From Martinezella hainanensis (GTDB taxonomy: Bacteria; Pseudomonadota; Alphaproteobacteria; Rhizobiales; Rhizobiaceae), in contig NZ_FMAC01000017.1 in assembly GCF_900094555.1 (NCBI RefSeq), positions 1 through 64,000 of the forward strand: DNA of 64,000 bases, in the 5' to 3' direction. The notes under the pieces were generated by a model. That model saw only the letters and a list, made by a program, of their open reading frames with translations, was not told the DNA's origin and ran no database searches. Positions 18,260-27,713 of this stretch are shown piece by piece. A program made the position numbers and the translations under genes. The stretch's first letter is position 1. Each line of letters starts with the position of its first letter.

Positions 18260-20263
18260 TCAGCCCTCGAGCCACTTCACCTGTTCCGGCGTCAGCTTGA
18301 TATCGAGCGCCGAAAGGCTGTCTTCCAGCTCGGCGATCGTGCGCGGGCCGATCAGCGGTATCACAGGGAAGGGTTGGGCGACGACATAGGCAAGCGCGAT
18401 GTGGATCGGGTTGCGGCCGAGCTTCTGTGCCAGTTCGATCGCCCTGTCGCGGCGGCCGAAATTGCGGTCGGAATACCAGACGCGCACCAATTCCTCCTCG
18501 TCGCGCTTGTCGCGGCCGGCGCGGTCGGTGAAGAAGCCGCGGCCCTGGCTCGACCAGGCGAAGTTGGGGATCTGCTTGGCATTGAGCCACGTCTTCCACT
18601 CATCGTCGGAGGCAGCGACGCATCCGGCCCAGATCGGGTCGAGCATTTCCGCTAGCGAGAAGTTGTTGGAAAGGGCAGCCGGTGCCGTCTTGCCGTTCTT
18701 CTGAGCATAGGCGATCGCCTCGTCGAAGCGGGCGCGCGTCCAGTTCGAGCCGCCGAAGATGCCGCGGATGCGGCCGGCCTTTACCTCGGCATCCATGGCA
18801 TCGACGAACTCGCCGACGGGAACGTCGGTGTTGTCGCGGTGCATGAAGTAGATGTCGACATAGTCGGTCTTCAGGCGATTGAGGGATTGGTCGAGCTGCT
18901 TGGCGATCACATCCGGATAGCAAAGCGGCGAATGCGCACCCTTGCCGATCAGCACGATCTCCTCGCGCGGCACGTTGCGACTGGTGTGCCAATCGCCGAA
19001 AATGCTTTCCGTCTTGCCGCCGCCATAGACATAGGCTGTGTCGAAGGCATTGCCGCCCGCTTCATAGAACGCATCGAGCGTCAGCGAGGCGGCCGCAAAA
19101 TTCGGGAAGAACTCGAAGCCGAGCGTGACGAGCGATGCCGGCTTGGAAATGCCGGGAATGCTTCGCTTCGGAATGCTGTTGCCCTTGGCAACAGTCGCGC
19201 CGGCGATGTTCTTCGTCCGCTTTGCCGCTTTCTCGACGCTATATTCGAGGCCGATCGAAGCGCGCCACTGATCGAGGACCCGGAGATTGCCGATCGAATC
19301 CGCCCAGCTGATGCCGGGATAGGCAAATTCCTTTTGTCCGGCGCGGATGGCATCGCCGGCCGCATCGACTTCGAAGGAATAGAGCCAGCGATCTTCCTTG
19401 ACCTCGATCGTCTGGGTCTCGCCGCCCTTGATGATTTGGATCTTGCCGACGCCGCCCTTATGGCCGGAGGCAAACCAGAAGTCGGCCACTTCGATGCGAC
19501 CCTCCGAGCCGATGATGCGCAGCGTGTTGTCCTGGTTCGCCATGATCGAGCAGGACACTTCGGCGATGATGTCGTTCGGGAACTTCAGGACGGCAGAAGC
19601 CCACTCATCGACGCCCGTCTGGCCGAGATGGCCGACGCCCGAGACCTTGTCGGGATCAAGGAACGGCTTGCCGTCGACCGCACCGGCGATCAGCCGTGCC
19701 ATCGAGACCGGATAGCCGCCGACATCGAGAATGCCGCCGCCGGCGGTTTCATTGGCAAACAGCCGGTGTTCCGGATTGACCTTGCCCATATTGAAGCCGA
19801 AGGACGTGCGGATGATGCGCAGATCGCCGATCGCACCGCTCTTGATGAGTTCGATCAGCTTCGCCGTCTGCGGATGGACGCGATACATGAAGGCTTCGCC
19901 GGCGAAGACCCCAGCCTTTTTGGCTTCATAGTAGATGGCCTCGGCATCGAAGGCCGAAAGCGCGATCGGCTTTTCGACAAGCACATGCTTGCCGGCGCGG
20001 ATCGCCTTGATCGCCCATTCGGCGTGGCCGGTATGCGGCGTGGCGATATAGACGGCATCGATTTCCTTATCCGCGAGCAGGGCCTCGTAACCGTTGACGA
20101 TACGTGCGCCGGGAAAACCGTCGCCGAGGCCCGGCTTGTCCGGGTTGCGGCTGGCGATGGCCACCAGCTTGCCGCTGCGGGAATGGGCGATACCATCGGC
20201 AAAAGTCTGCGCGATCCGGCCGGGGCCGATGATGCCCCAGCGGATTGGTGTCTCAGTAGTCAT
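18260..20263 (-). CDS. Gfo/Idh/MocA dehydrogenase fused to aldo/keto reductase
   Basis: This single 667-residue frame joins two NAD(P)-dependent enzymes. Residues 1 to about 335 are a Gfo/Idh/MocA sugar dehydrogenase with nucleotide motif GIIGPGRIAQ and the catalytic-lysine block EKPIA. From about 365 to the end is an aldo/keto reductase. It has the AKR tetrad Asp/Tyr (FDTAYVYG, about 406), Lys (IGKGAH, about 443) and His (MHRDN, about 474), so both halves look active. It follows the ATPase of a sugar ABC operon and is probably its last gene. It may oxidise and reduce a sugar in consecutive steps, for example in epimerisation or inositol-like metabolism; the substrate is unknown. AAGGA precedes the ATG. 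Confidence 0.88.
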   Translation of the reverse strand: MTTETPIRWGIIGPGRIAQTFADGIAHSRSGKLVAIASRNPDKPGLGDGFPGARIVNGYEALLADKEIDAVYIATPHTGHAEWAIKAIRAGKHVLVEKPIALSAFDAEAIYYEAKKAGVFAGEAFMYRVHPQTAKLIELIKSGAIGDLRIIRTSFGFNMGKVNPEHRLFANETAGGGILDVGGYPVSMARLIAGAVDGKPFLDPDKVSGVGHLGQTGVDEWASAVLKFPNDIIAEVSCSIMANQDNTLRIIGSEGRIEVADFWFASGHKGGVGKIQIIKGGETQTIEVKEDRWLYSFEVDAAGDAIRAGQKEFAYPGISWADSIGNLRVLDQWRASIGLEYSVEKAAKRTKNIAGATVAKGNSIPKRSIPGISKPASLVTLGFEFFPNFAAASLTLDAFYEAGGNAFDTAYVYGGGKTESIFGDWHTSRNVPREEIVLIGKGAHSPLCYPDVIAKQLDQSLNRLKTDYVDIYFMHRDNTDVPVGEFVDAMDAEVKAGRIRGIFGGSNWTRARFDEAIAYAQKNGKTAPAALSNNFSLAEMLDPIWAGCVAASDDEWKTWLNAKQIPNFAWSSQGRGFFTDRAGRDKRDEEELVRVWYSDRNFGRRDRAIELAQKLGRNPIHIALAYVVAQPFPVIPLIGPRTIAELEDSLSALDIKLTPEQVKWLEG

Positions 20264-20314
20264 GGAACGATCCTTTCCTAAATCTGCATGCTGTCTTGGG
20301 AGAATGGGCAGCGC

Positions 20315-21403
<1,089 letters not shown>

Positions 21404-21418
21404 ACGGATCTCCCGGAA

Positions 21419-22255
21419 TTATTTGATTGCGCCGGCGGCGATGCCGGCGATGAAGTGGCGCTGCAGGAGAACGAAGATGATGAGGATCGGTGCCGTCAGC
21501 ATCACGGCACCAGCCATGATGCCGCCCCAGGAGACCCTGGTGAGGCCGATCAGCGTTCCGAGCGCCACGGGCGCGGTCATCATTCCCGGTCGGGAGTTGA
21601 TGAGCAGCGGCCAGAGGTAGTTGTTCCAGGAGGCCAGGAACAGGATGATGGCGAGCGCCGCCATGGTCGGCCGTGCGAGCGGCAGGGCGATGCGCAGGAA
21701 GATCTGCCATTCCTTGACGCCCTCGACGCGGGCGGCGTCAAAGAGTTCGCCCGGCATCATCGAGAAGGCCTGGCGCATGAAGAGCACACCGAGCGAGTTG
21801 AAGAGCGGCGGTACGATCAGGGCGACCCATGAATTGGCCAGCCCGAAATCGCGTGCCACCATGATGAACTGCGGGATGACGACGACGGAGTAGGGTAGCG
21901 TGATCGTACCGAGGATGATGCCGATGACGCCCGAACGGCCGGCAAACTGGTAGCGCGCCAGTGCCCATCCGGCCATCGAGGTCAGCAGCACCGACAGGAC
22001 GGTATAGACGACGGCAACGACGATGGAGATCGTCATGGCGCCGATGAAGTTGGTGTCGGCCTGCAAGTTCCGGACGTTGTCCATGAAACCTGTCGACGGT
22101 GTCAGAATGATGCCGGGGCTGAAAATGCCGTAATCGGGCATGGTCGAGAAGACGAACATCATCCAGAGCGGAAACAGCCAGATGATGGCGAGCGGCACCA
22201 GCAGGCCGTGTAGCGCGATCGAGCGGATCAGAGTGGATTTGGACTTCGATTTCAT
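21419..22255 (-). CDS. Sugar ABC transporter permease (MalG type)
   Basis: This CUT1 permease has 278 residues and six predicted helices. Its EAA loop reads ELFDAARVEGVKEWQIFLRIALPLARP (about residues 179-205). The start overlaps the stop of the other permease by four bases. It partners the 22252 permease and the 20315 ATPase. Confidence 0.92.
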   Translation of the reverse strand: MKSKSKSTLIRSIALHGLLVPLAIIWLFPLWMMFVFSTMPDYGIFSPGIILTPSTGFMDNVRNLQADTNFIGAMTISIVVAVVYTVLSVLLTSMAGWALARYQFAGRSGVIGIILGTITLPYSVVVIPQFIMVARDFGLANSWVALIVPPLFNSLGVLFMRQAFSMMPGELFDAARVEGVKEWQIFLRIALPLARPTMAALAIILFLASWNNYLWPLLINSRPGMMTAPVALGTLIGLTRVSWGGIMAGAVMLTAPILIIFVLLQRHFIAGIAAGAIK

Positions 22256-23112
22256 TTCGGTTCGCGCCCCACCCAGAGATTGAGGAGAGAGATGGCTACC
22301 GCGAGCGCCGCCATCGTGTAGGCGACCGCCGAGGCATAGCCGAAGTTGGTCGACTGGAAGGCCTGACGATAGAGCAGCAAGCCGAGCGTTTCCGTCCCAC
22401 CGCCGGGACCGCCTCTGTTGGTGATCAGATATGGTTCGGTGAAGAGCTGCATGGTGCCGATGACGGAGAGAACGACGCAGAACAGAATAATCGGCTTCAG
22501 CAGCGGCAGGGTGATATGGATGAACTGCTGGAAACGGCTGACGCGGTCGAGGGTTGCAGCCTCGTAAACATCCTCGGGGATCGATTGCAGCCCGGACAGG
22601 ATGATGATGGCGTTATAACCCGCCCAGCGCCAGGTGACGGCGATGATGATGAGCACCATGGCGGCATGCGATTCGGCAAACCACGACACCGGTGCGAAGC
22701 CGACCGTACCGAGCAGCTTGTTGACGATGCCGAAATCGACGTTGAACATCAGGCGGAAGACGGCGGCATAGGCCACCTCTCCGACGACGACGGGTGCGAA
22801 GAAAGCAAAGCGAAAAATGCCACGGGCCTTCAACAGCGGTGAATTCAGCAGCACCGCCATGACTGTGGCGAGCGTGATCATGACGGGGACCTGGACGATC
22901 AGGATGATCAGCGTGTTTTGAAGCGCGTTGTAGAAGGCCGGGTCGCCGAACAGGCGCCCCCAATTGAGCGACAGATTGTAGACCCACGGATTAACCCGGG
23001 TGTTCTGGAACGAAATCAGGAACGAATCGATGATCGGCCAGACCCAGAAAGCGGCGAACACCAGAAGATAGGGTGCAAGGAACGCATAGGCGCTCCGGTT
23101 TCGCAACCGCAT
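22252..23112 (-). CDS. Sugar ABC transporter permease (MalF type)
   Basis: This CUT1 permease has six predicted helices and an EAA loop EDVYEAATLDRVSRFQQFIHITLPLL. The annotated product starts MRLRNRSAYAF at 23112, where AAGGAG lies nine bases upstream, giving 286 residues. The longer frame adds 35 residues encoded partly next to a palindromic repeat. The repeat at 23162-23233 separates it from the binding-protein gene and may lower permease expression relative to that protein. Confidence 0.92.
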   Translation of the reverse strand: MRLRNRSAYAFLAPYLLVFAAFWVWPIIDSFLISFQNTRVNPWVYNLSLNWGRLFGDPAFYNALQNTLIILIVQVPVMITLATVMAVLLNSPLLKARGIFRFAFFAPVVVGEVAYAAVFRLMFNVDFGIVNKLLGTVGFAPVSWFAESHAAMVLIIIAVTWRWAGYNAIIILSGLQSIPEDVYEAATLDRVSRFQQFIHITLPLLKPIILFCVVLSVIGTMQLFTEPYLITNRGGPGGGTETLGLLLYRQAFQSTNFGYASAVAYTMAALAVAISLLNLWVGREPK

Positions 23113-23161
23113 GAAAGCCTTCTCCTTTATGCGCAGTGAAATGACGCGTGACATTGCATTC

Positions 23162-23233
23162 CCGCCGCCCCTAGAGCGTGACGCCGAAAAGTGTAGGCGG
23201 TTTTCGGACGACGTCACGCTCTAGGGGCGGCGG
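23162..23233. repeat. RIME-like rhizobial palindromic intergenic element
   Basis: The 22-bp arms at 23162-23183 and 23212-23233 are perfect inverted repeats (CCGCCGCCCCTAGAGCGTGA and so on). They enclose a smaller CCGAAAA/TTTTCGG hairpin (23184-23190 and 23201-23207). Element design and the AGAGCGTGACG core match the rhizobial RIME class as I know it. It lies inside the operon between the binding-protein and permease genes. Confidence 0.8.
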
Positions 23234-23275
23234 GGATGCCGGGCGCGGCTTGGGATGCGCGCCCGGCAGTGTCAC

Positions 23276-24550
23276 TCATTTCGCGAGCGGCAGGCCTGTC
23301 GCCGAGGCGATCTGCTGCGCCGCATCGTCGAGCGCGGCCTTGCCGTTTGGATAGCCGCCGGCAAGGTATTTCGTCTGGACGGCCTTTATGACCTCATCGG
23401 CGTCACTGAAATACTGGGTGCCCGGGCTCGGGTGGATTTTCGGCAGGGTGGCGAGGATATCGGCCCAGACCTTTTGCCCACCCCAATAGGGCTGCGGTTC
23501 GTTGACGAAGGGATCCTTGACGGCCGTCAACAGCGACGGCACGAGACCGAAGGATTTCAGCATGGTCACCTGGCCCTCGTTGGTACCAAGCGTGTATTCG
23601 AGGAATTTCCAGGCGGCTTCCTTGTGCTTGGAGCCGCTGGCGATTGCGAGCGACGAACCGCCGAGATTGGCTGCGTGCGGGCCGTCTGCCGTCATGCTCG
23701 GCATCGGATAGACGCCCCATTTGCCGGCGAGATCCGGCGAGGTGGAGCGGACGGTGCCTTCATACCAGCCGCCATACAGCTGCGATGCCACCTTGCTTGC
23801 AGTGTTCGCCTGAATTTTCTCGTTCCAGTTCGCCGCGGTCATCAGGCCCGCGTCCTTGATCTCCTTCACCTTGTCCAGCGCTTTGACGCAGCCGGGCTGG
23901 TTGACGGTGATGCTCTGGCTGTCACTCGAGAAATAGCCGCAGCCTTGTTCGTTGGCGAGCATGCGGAACCATTCGCTATCGCCGTTGAGATCGGCCTGCG
24001 TCATGACGACACCGGGATTGGCGGCGGAGATTTTCTTGCCGGCGGCAATGAAATCGTCCCAGGTCTTGATCGTTGCCGGATCGACGCCCGCCTTTTCATA
24101 GAGGTCACGGCGATAGAACATGGTGACCGGGCCGGAATCCCACGGCATCGCGTAGGCGGCATCGCCGACTTCAAGCTCGGCGCGCTTGAAATCCGGGAAC
24201 TGCTTCTTCAGTTCGTCGTTATAACCGAGCTTCGTGAGATCGGTCAGGCAGTCCGGAAAGCGGTTCCAGAAGATCGAAGCCTTGTGGTTTTCGATCGACA
24301 TGACGTCGGGCAGGCCGTCGCCGCCGGCAGCGCAAGCGGCCAGCATCTTATCGAAGACCTGCGGGTTGCCGATGTCTTGAACATCGACCTTGATGTCGGG
24401 ATATTTCTTATTGAACCCCTCGACGGTGGATTTCAGCGCCGATGCGGCGATGTTCCAGCTCCAGACCGTAATGGTGGTTTGCTCTGCAAAGGCAGAACCG
24501 GAAGCGAGCAGGGCAGCAAGCACCGTCGCTCCAGCAAGTTTTAAACGCAT
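23276..24550 (-). CDS. Sugar ABC transporter substrate-binding protein
   Basis: This periplasmic CUT1 binding protein is 424 residues long, with signal peptide MRLKLAGATVLAALLASGSA and cleavage after AFA. The mature part has SBP_bac_1 blocks such as ITVWSWN near its N-terminus and YAMPWDSGPVTMFYRRDLYEKAG. Start 24550 has GGAGG seven bases upstream. It is the first gene of the 24550-to-18260 operon and divergent from an AraC regulator. The ligand cannot be named. The AraC neighbour and dehydrogenase suggest a sugar or polyol. Confidence 0.92.
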   Translation of the reverse strand: MRLKLAGATVLAALLASGSAFAEQTTITVWSWNIAASALKSTVEGFNKKYPDIKVDVQDIGNPQVFDKMLAACAAGGDGLPDVMSIENHKASIFWNRFPDCLTDLTKLGYNDELKKQFPDFKRAELEVGDAAYAMPWDSGPVTMFYRRDLYEKAGVDPATIKTWDDFIAAGKKISAANPGVVMTQADLNGDSEWFRMLANEQGCGYFSSDSQSITVNQPGCVKALDKVKEIKDAGLMTAANWNEKIQANTASKVASQLYGGWYEGTVRSTSPDLAGKWGVYPMPSMTADGPHAANLGGSSLAIASGSKHKEAAWKFLEYTLGTNEGQVTMLKSFGLVPSLLTAVKDPFVNEPQPYWGGQKVWADILATLPKIHPSPGTQYFSDADEVIKAVQTKYLAGGYPNGKAALDDAAQQIASATGLPLAK

Positions 24551-24570
24551 TGAAAATCCTCCCTTTTCAA
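24550..24570 (-). promoter_or_regulatory. Hairpin holding the ribosome site of the binding-protein gene
   Basis: Arms TTGAAAA and TTTTCAA flank the seven-base loop that carries GGGAGGA, and the ATG starts at the foot of the stem. In the mRNA the Shine-Dalgarno sequence would be shown in the loop, which may favour strong initiation. The stem is AU-rich and weak. Confidence 0.35.
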
Positions 24571-24642
24571 TTGCCGTCCTCAAGAGAACACGCTTAAACT
24601 ATCTGTCGGTACGCTTCTGTCTCCTAAAAAGGGAACATCGAC

Positions 24643-25590
24643 TTGGCGAAAAGTAAGGTAGGTCAACGGGCGGTTTATCAGCCGGGTGCGAGCAGCGTCG
24701 AAGGGCTCCCAAATGTCCTGCAGATGTTTCATAACCACCCGTTGCCGATGGCAAAGCCGCATTGGCACGCGCAGGTGGAAGTGAACTACATTGTCCGCGG
24801 GACCGTGCATTACCGCATCGGCGATCACCAGCTTACTTTGAGAGCGGGCGAGATCTGCCTTTTCTGGGGCGGTCAGCCGCATCTGTTGGACGAGCTGTCG
24901 GAGGATGCGATCTATGCGGGCGCGCATCTGCCGCTGGTGCATTTTTTCCGCCTGCGTCTGCCGCTCGATATTTCCGGCCGCCTCATTCGCGGGCAGGCCC
25001 TGATAAGCTCGGCGACCGATGCCGCCGATGACGAGAACTTTGCCAGATGGCACCGCTACGTCATGTCCGGCGACGGCGCCAGGGCGGAACATGCCGTCGC
25101 GGAGCTTCTTCTGCGCCTGGAGCGCATCGCCTTCGAACCCTATCGCATGGTGCCGGAGAAGCAGGAAAACCTGACCAACGACCAGGCCCATCCGCAATCC
25201 TCGCGCAGCCTGGCGCGCATGTGCGATTTCATCGCCGACAATTTCCTGCACGACATCGATACCGTCGATATCGCCAAGGCGGCGCATCTCCACCCGAAAT
25301 ACGCGATGAATCTCTTCAAGAAATCCACGGGCATGACGCTGGCGAAATATGTGAACCTGCTGCGCCTTTCGCGCGCCCAGGCGATGCTGATGCGCGATGG
25401 CGCCAATGTGCTACAGGTGGCCATGGATAGTGGCTTCGGCTCGATCAGCGCCTTCAACAAATCCTTCCGTCACATTGCCGGCATGACGCCTTCCGATTTC
25501 CGCCGTGATATGCGCGTGCTCTCGGCGATGAATGTCGAAGCCATCAAGCCTTCGATGCATCGGCCGCCGCCGCAACATCATCGTTCGTGA
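24643..25590 (+). CDS. AraC-family transcriptional regulator
   Basis: This 315-residue regulator has an N-terminal cupin-like sensing domain (about residues 30-110, with PHWHAQVEVNYI). A C-terminal pair of HTH motifs (about 205-300) is present: VDIAKAAHLHPKYAMNLFKK, then the AraC signature ending FGSISAFNKSFRHIAGMTPSDFR. The start is a TTG with AAGGGA eight bases upstream. Only 92 bases separate it from the divergent binding-protein gene, so it probably activates that operon in response to the imported sugar. The isomerase gene follows 60 bases downstream. Confidence 0.9.
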   Translation: MAKSKVGQRAVYQPGASSVEGLPNVLQMFHNHPLPMAKPHWHAQVEVNYIVRGTVHYRIGDHQLTLRAGEICLFWGGQPHLLDELSEDAIYAGAHLPLVHFFRLRLPLDISGRLIRGQALISSATDAADDENFARWHRYVMSGDGARAEHAVAELLLRLERIAFEPYRMVPEKQENLTNDQAHPQSSRSLARMCDFIADNFLHDIDTVDIAKAAHLHPKYAMNLFKKSTGMTLAKYVNLLRLSRAQAMLMRDGANVLQVAMDSGFGSISAFNKSFRHIAGMTPSDFRRDMRVLSAMNVEAIKPSMHRPPPQHHRS

Positions 25591-25650
25591 GGCTTGCAGT
25601 TATGCACGATCTCGCCCATTGCTCCTGACCAGTTGAGAGAGGAGAATCTC

Positions 25651-26439
25651 ATGCGGCAGTTTTCGGCTTGCATCGAGTGGTTGTTTGCGCGCGATGGCGA
25701 CGCCTTTGCCGATCGTATCCGGCTGGCGCATGAAGCGGGGCTCGATGCGGTCGAGTTCTGGCACTGGACGAGCAAGGATCTGGACGCGATCGCGGCTGCC
25801 GTAGCCGAGACTGGCATTGCGGTTTCCGGTCTTGTTGCCGAGCCGATGATCGCGTTGACGAATCCGGCAAACAAGGAGACTTGGCTCAAGGGGTTGCAGG
25901 AGTCTGTTGCCGTCGCCCAGCGTCTCGGCGCGCCAGTTCTCATCGCACAGGCCGGCGATGAGCTGCCGGAGCTTTCACGAGCCGAACAGCGGGCGGCCAT
26001 CGTCGCTGCTTTGAACGCCGGTGCCGATATTCTCGAAGGGTCCGGCGTCCGGCTTGGCCTCGAGCCGTTGAACACGACGATCGATCATGTCGGCTATTAC
26101 CTGTCTTCGACGGCGGAAGGCCTCGATATCGTCGACGAGGTCGGCCGCCCGGAAATCGGCATCGTCTATGATGTCTACCATTCGGCTGTCATGGGCGAAA
26201 ACACGCAGGAAGCGATCGGCGACCGCATCGACCGGATCGTGCATCTCCACGTCGCCGATCATCCCGGCCGCAGCGACCCCGGCACCGGCCGCATTGATCT
26301 GAAGGAGCGGCTCGATTGGCTCTTTGCTCAGGGCTATAGCGGCAGGATCGGCTTGGAGTACAAGCCGGCGACAGGCGATGCCGCTGCCGTTCGCGCGGTG
26401 GTGAAATCACTCGGCGGCTCGCTTCGCGGGGTTGCTTGA
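25651..26439 (+). CDS. TIM-barrel hydroxypyruvate isomerase-like protein
   Basis: This belongs to the xylose-isomerase-like TIM-barrel superfamily (Hyi/IolE-like), 262 residues. Conserved metal-ligand blocks include GLEPLNTTIDH (Glu), GIVYDVYHSAVMGEN (Asp/His), HLHVADHPGRSDPGTG and IGLEYKP. Start 25651 has AGGAG six bases upstream. It follows the AraC gene on the same strand and likely acts on a product of the divergent transport/dehydrogenase operon. Exact isomerase activity is not predictable. Confidence 0.85.
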   Translation: MRQFSACIEWLFARDGDAFADRIRLAHEAGLDAVEFWHWTSKDLDAIAAAVAETGIAVSGLVAEPMIALTNPANKETWLKGLQESVAVAQRLGAPVLIAQAGDELPELSRAEQRAAIVAALNAGADILEGSGVRLGLEPLNTTIDHVGYYLSSTAEGLDIVDEVGRPEIGIVYDVYHSAVMGENTQEAIGDRIDRIVHLHVADHPGRSDPGTGRIDLKERLDWLFAQGYSGRIGLEYKPATGDAAAVRAVVKSLGGSLRGVA

Positions 26440-26449
26440 GGCCCTCCGC

Positions 26450-27334
26450 CTACACCGGCTCCAGCATGCCGAAGACAGCGACGAGCCCAATGACGACAAT
26501 GCCGATGATGATTTCTGTGATGCTTCCAAGTCGAAGGGCCAGCAATGCGCGGACCGGCTTGCGGCCGATCCAGGGTACGAAGACGTAGCGATTGACGATG
26601 GCCAGCACCGCCATGACTGCGACCAGTGCGATCTTGATGGCAAGCAGCATCTGATAAGGCGAAGACCAATCCGTCGGCAAGTGTTTCAGGATCAGCAGCG
26701 TATTGACGATGCCGGAGAGAATGACGAGCGCGACCGCCACGTGCCCAGCATTGGAGAAACGGCGCAGCGCCAGTTGCGCTTCCGCCCTGCATTCCGGACG
26801 GCCGAGAAGCCTGAGAATGGTGAGCAGTGGCACCAGCGCCCCGAGCCAGCCGCCGCCAGCGAGCACATGCAGGACATCATTGGCCCGATGCGCCTGCTGC
26901 ACCCAGCCTTCCAGCATCGAGGCATGGCCGGTCAATGAAAGCGAGGCTAGCCCGAGGCCTGCTCCCAAGGCTAGCCCATGGCGGCGCCAGCTTTCCGGCA
27001 GCAGCAAGGCGCAAACGATCACGATGGCCGCAAGCGCCTGCGCCTGCCAGGCAACCCCGATCGTGGTTTCGAAAACCACGTCATGAATCATGCCCACATC
27101 GAGCGCATCGCTCCAGCCGCTACCGATATTCGCTGTCGCCACCGGCAGCGCGGCCAGCACCGTGAAGACGGCAATTGCGGCGATCAGCAAAAACGGCCTT
27201 GCAACCATGCGCCAGACCGTGTCGGCGAGTATTCTCGGCGCAAGCAGGGAGAGATAGGCGCAGGCGCCCCATAGAAGCATCAGGGATGCGTCATGCAGGA
27301 AGCGGCAGAGTTGGAGCGCTGTCGTCGTATCCAT
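26450..27334 (-). CDS. copD: CopD-family copper resistance membrane protein
   Basis: This inner-membrane protein belongs to the CopD/YcnJ/PcoD family, 294 residues with about eight predicted helices. Conserved features include HDASLMLLWG near TM1, a His in LTGHASM, HVLAGGGWLGALVPL and a late AIVNRYVFVPW. CopD normally works with periplasmic CopC in copper uptake or tolerance. No CopC gene is visible in the 380 bases upstream, so this copy may act alone. It converges on the TIM-barrel gene with 10 bases between stops. Confidence 0.85.
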   Translation of the reverse strand: MDTTTALQLCRFLHDASLMLLWGACAYLSLLAPRILADTVWRMVARPFLLIAAIAVFTVLAALPVATANIGSGWSDALDVGMIHDVVFETTIGVAWQAQALAAIVIVCALLLPESWRRHGLALGAGLGLASLSLTGHASMLEGWVQQAHRANDVLHVLAGGGWLGALVPLLTILRLLGRPECRAEAQLALRRFSNAGHVAVALVILSGIVNTLLILKHLPTDWSSPYQMLLAIKIALVAVMAVLAIVNRYVFVPWIGRKPVRALLALRLGSITEIIIGIVVIGLVAVFGMLEPV

Positions 27335-27713
27335 CAGGACTTCACGATAAATTTACAGGCGCCATGAGTGTGACGTTCCAGTTTGGGTCGGTGTCGTTTG
27401 CGCCGGCAATCCGGCAGCCCTCGTGCAGAAGCTGCCCGACACCCACGTTTTCTCGGGTTGAACGGCGGGAATTTCTCGCGCCAGCGTGGTTAGCGCGATA
27501 AGATTGCGGATACGCACTGTCAACTTTCTCCATGCATAAAGGCCCGGTTCGGGACGCTTTGCCGCAAGGCGGGCTAGTGCCGCAGGCTCGGTCCTGCTGC
27601 CAGAACCGTCATCAGCGATGATTTCCGCCTTTCTGGCAAAGAATTGTCGCTTTTGAGTCCTTTTTGCAGACACAGTTAAGGCGTTCCGGGGTGTGCGCTC
27701 GAAAGGCAGTTTC
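27335..27713. other. Gap upstream of copD and the phosphatase gene
   Basis: This stretch holds the divergent starts of copD and the phosphatase. I looked for a CopC gene or remnant on the minus strand. The frame ending just before copD reads ACKFIVKS then stop, but no CopC signature precedes it. Short frames on both strands have no family character. Promoters for both genes must lie here, though no clear -35/-10 pair stands out. Confidence 0.4.

Noticed and set aside
18260..20263. Gfo/AKR fusion as an artefact of two genes joined by a lost stop
   Set aside because: The linker between domains is well formed, both halves are complete and the frame is continuous with no ribosome site before the second half. 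Kept as a true fusion, to be checked.
27342..27533. 63-codon minus-strand frame before copD as a CopC remnant
   Set aside because: It starts with TTG, has no signal peptide and no CopC motif in any frame. I see no basis to call it a pseudogene.
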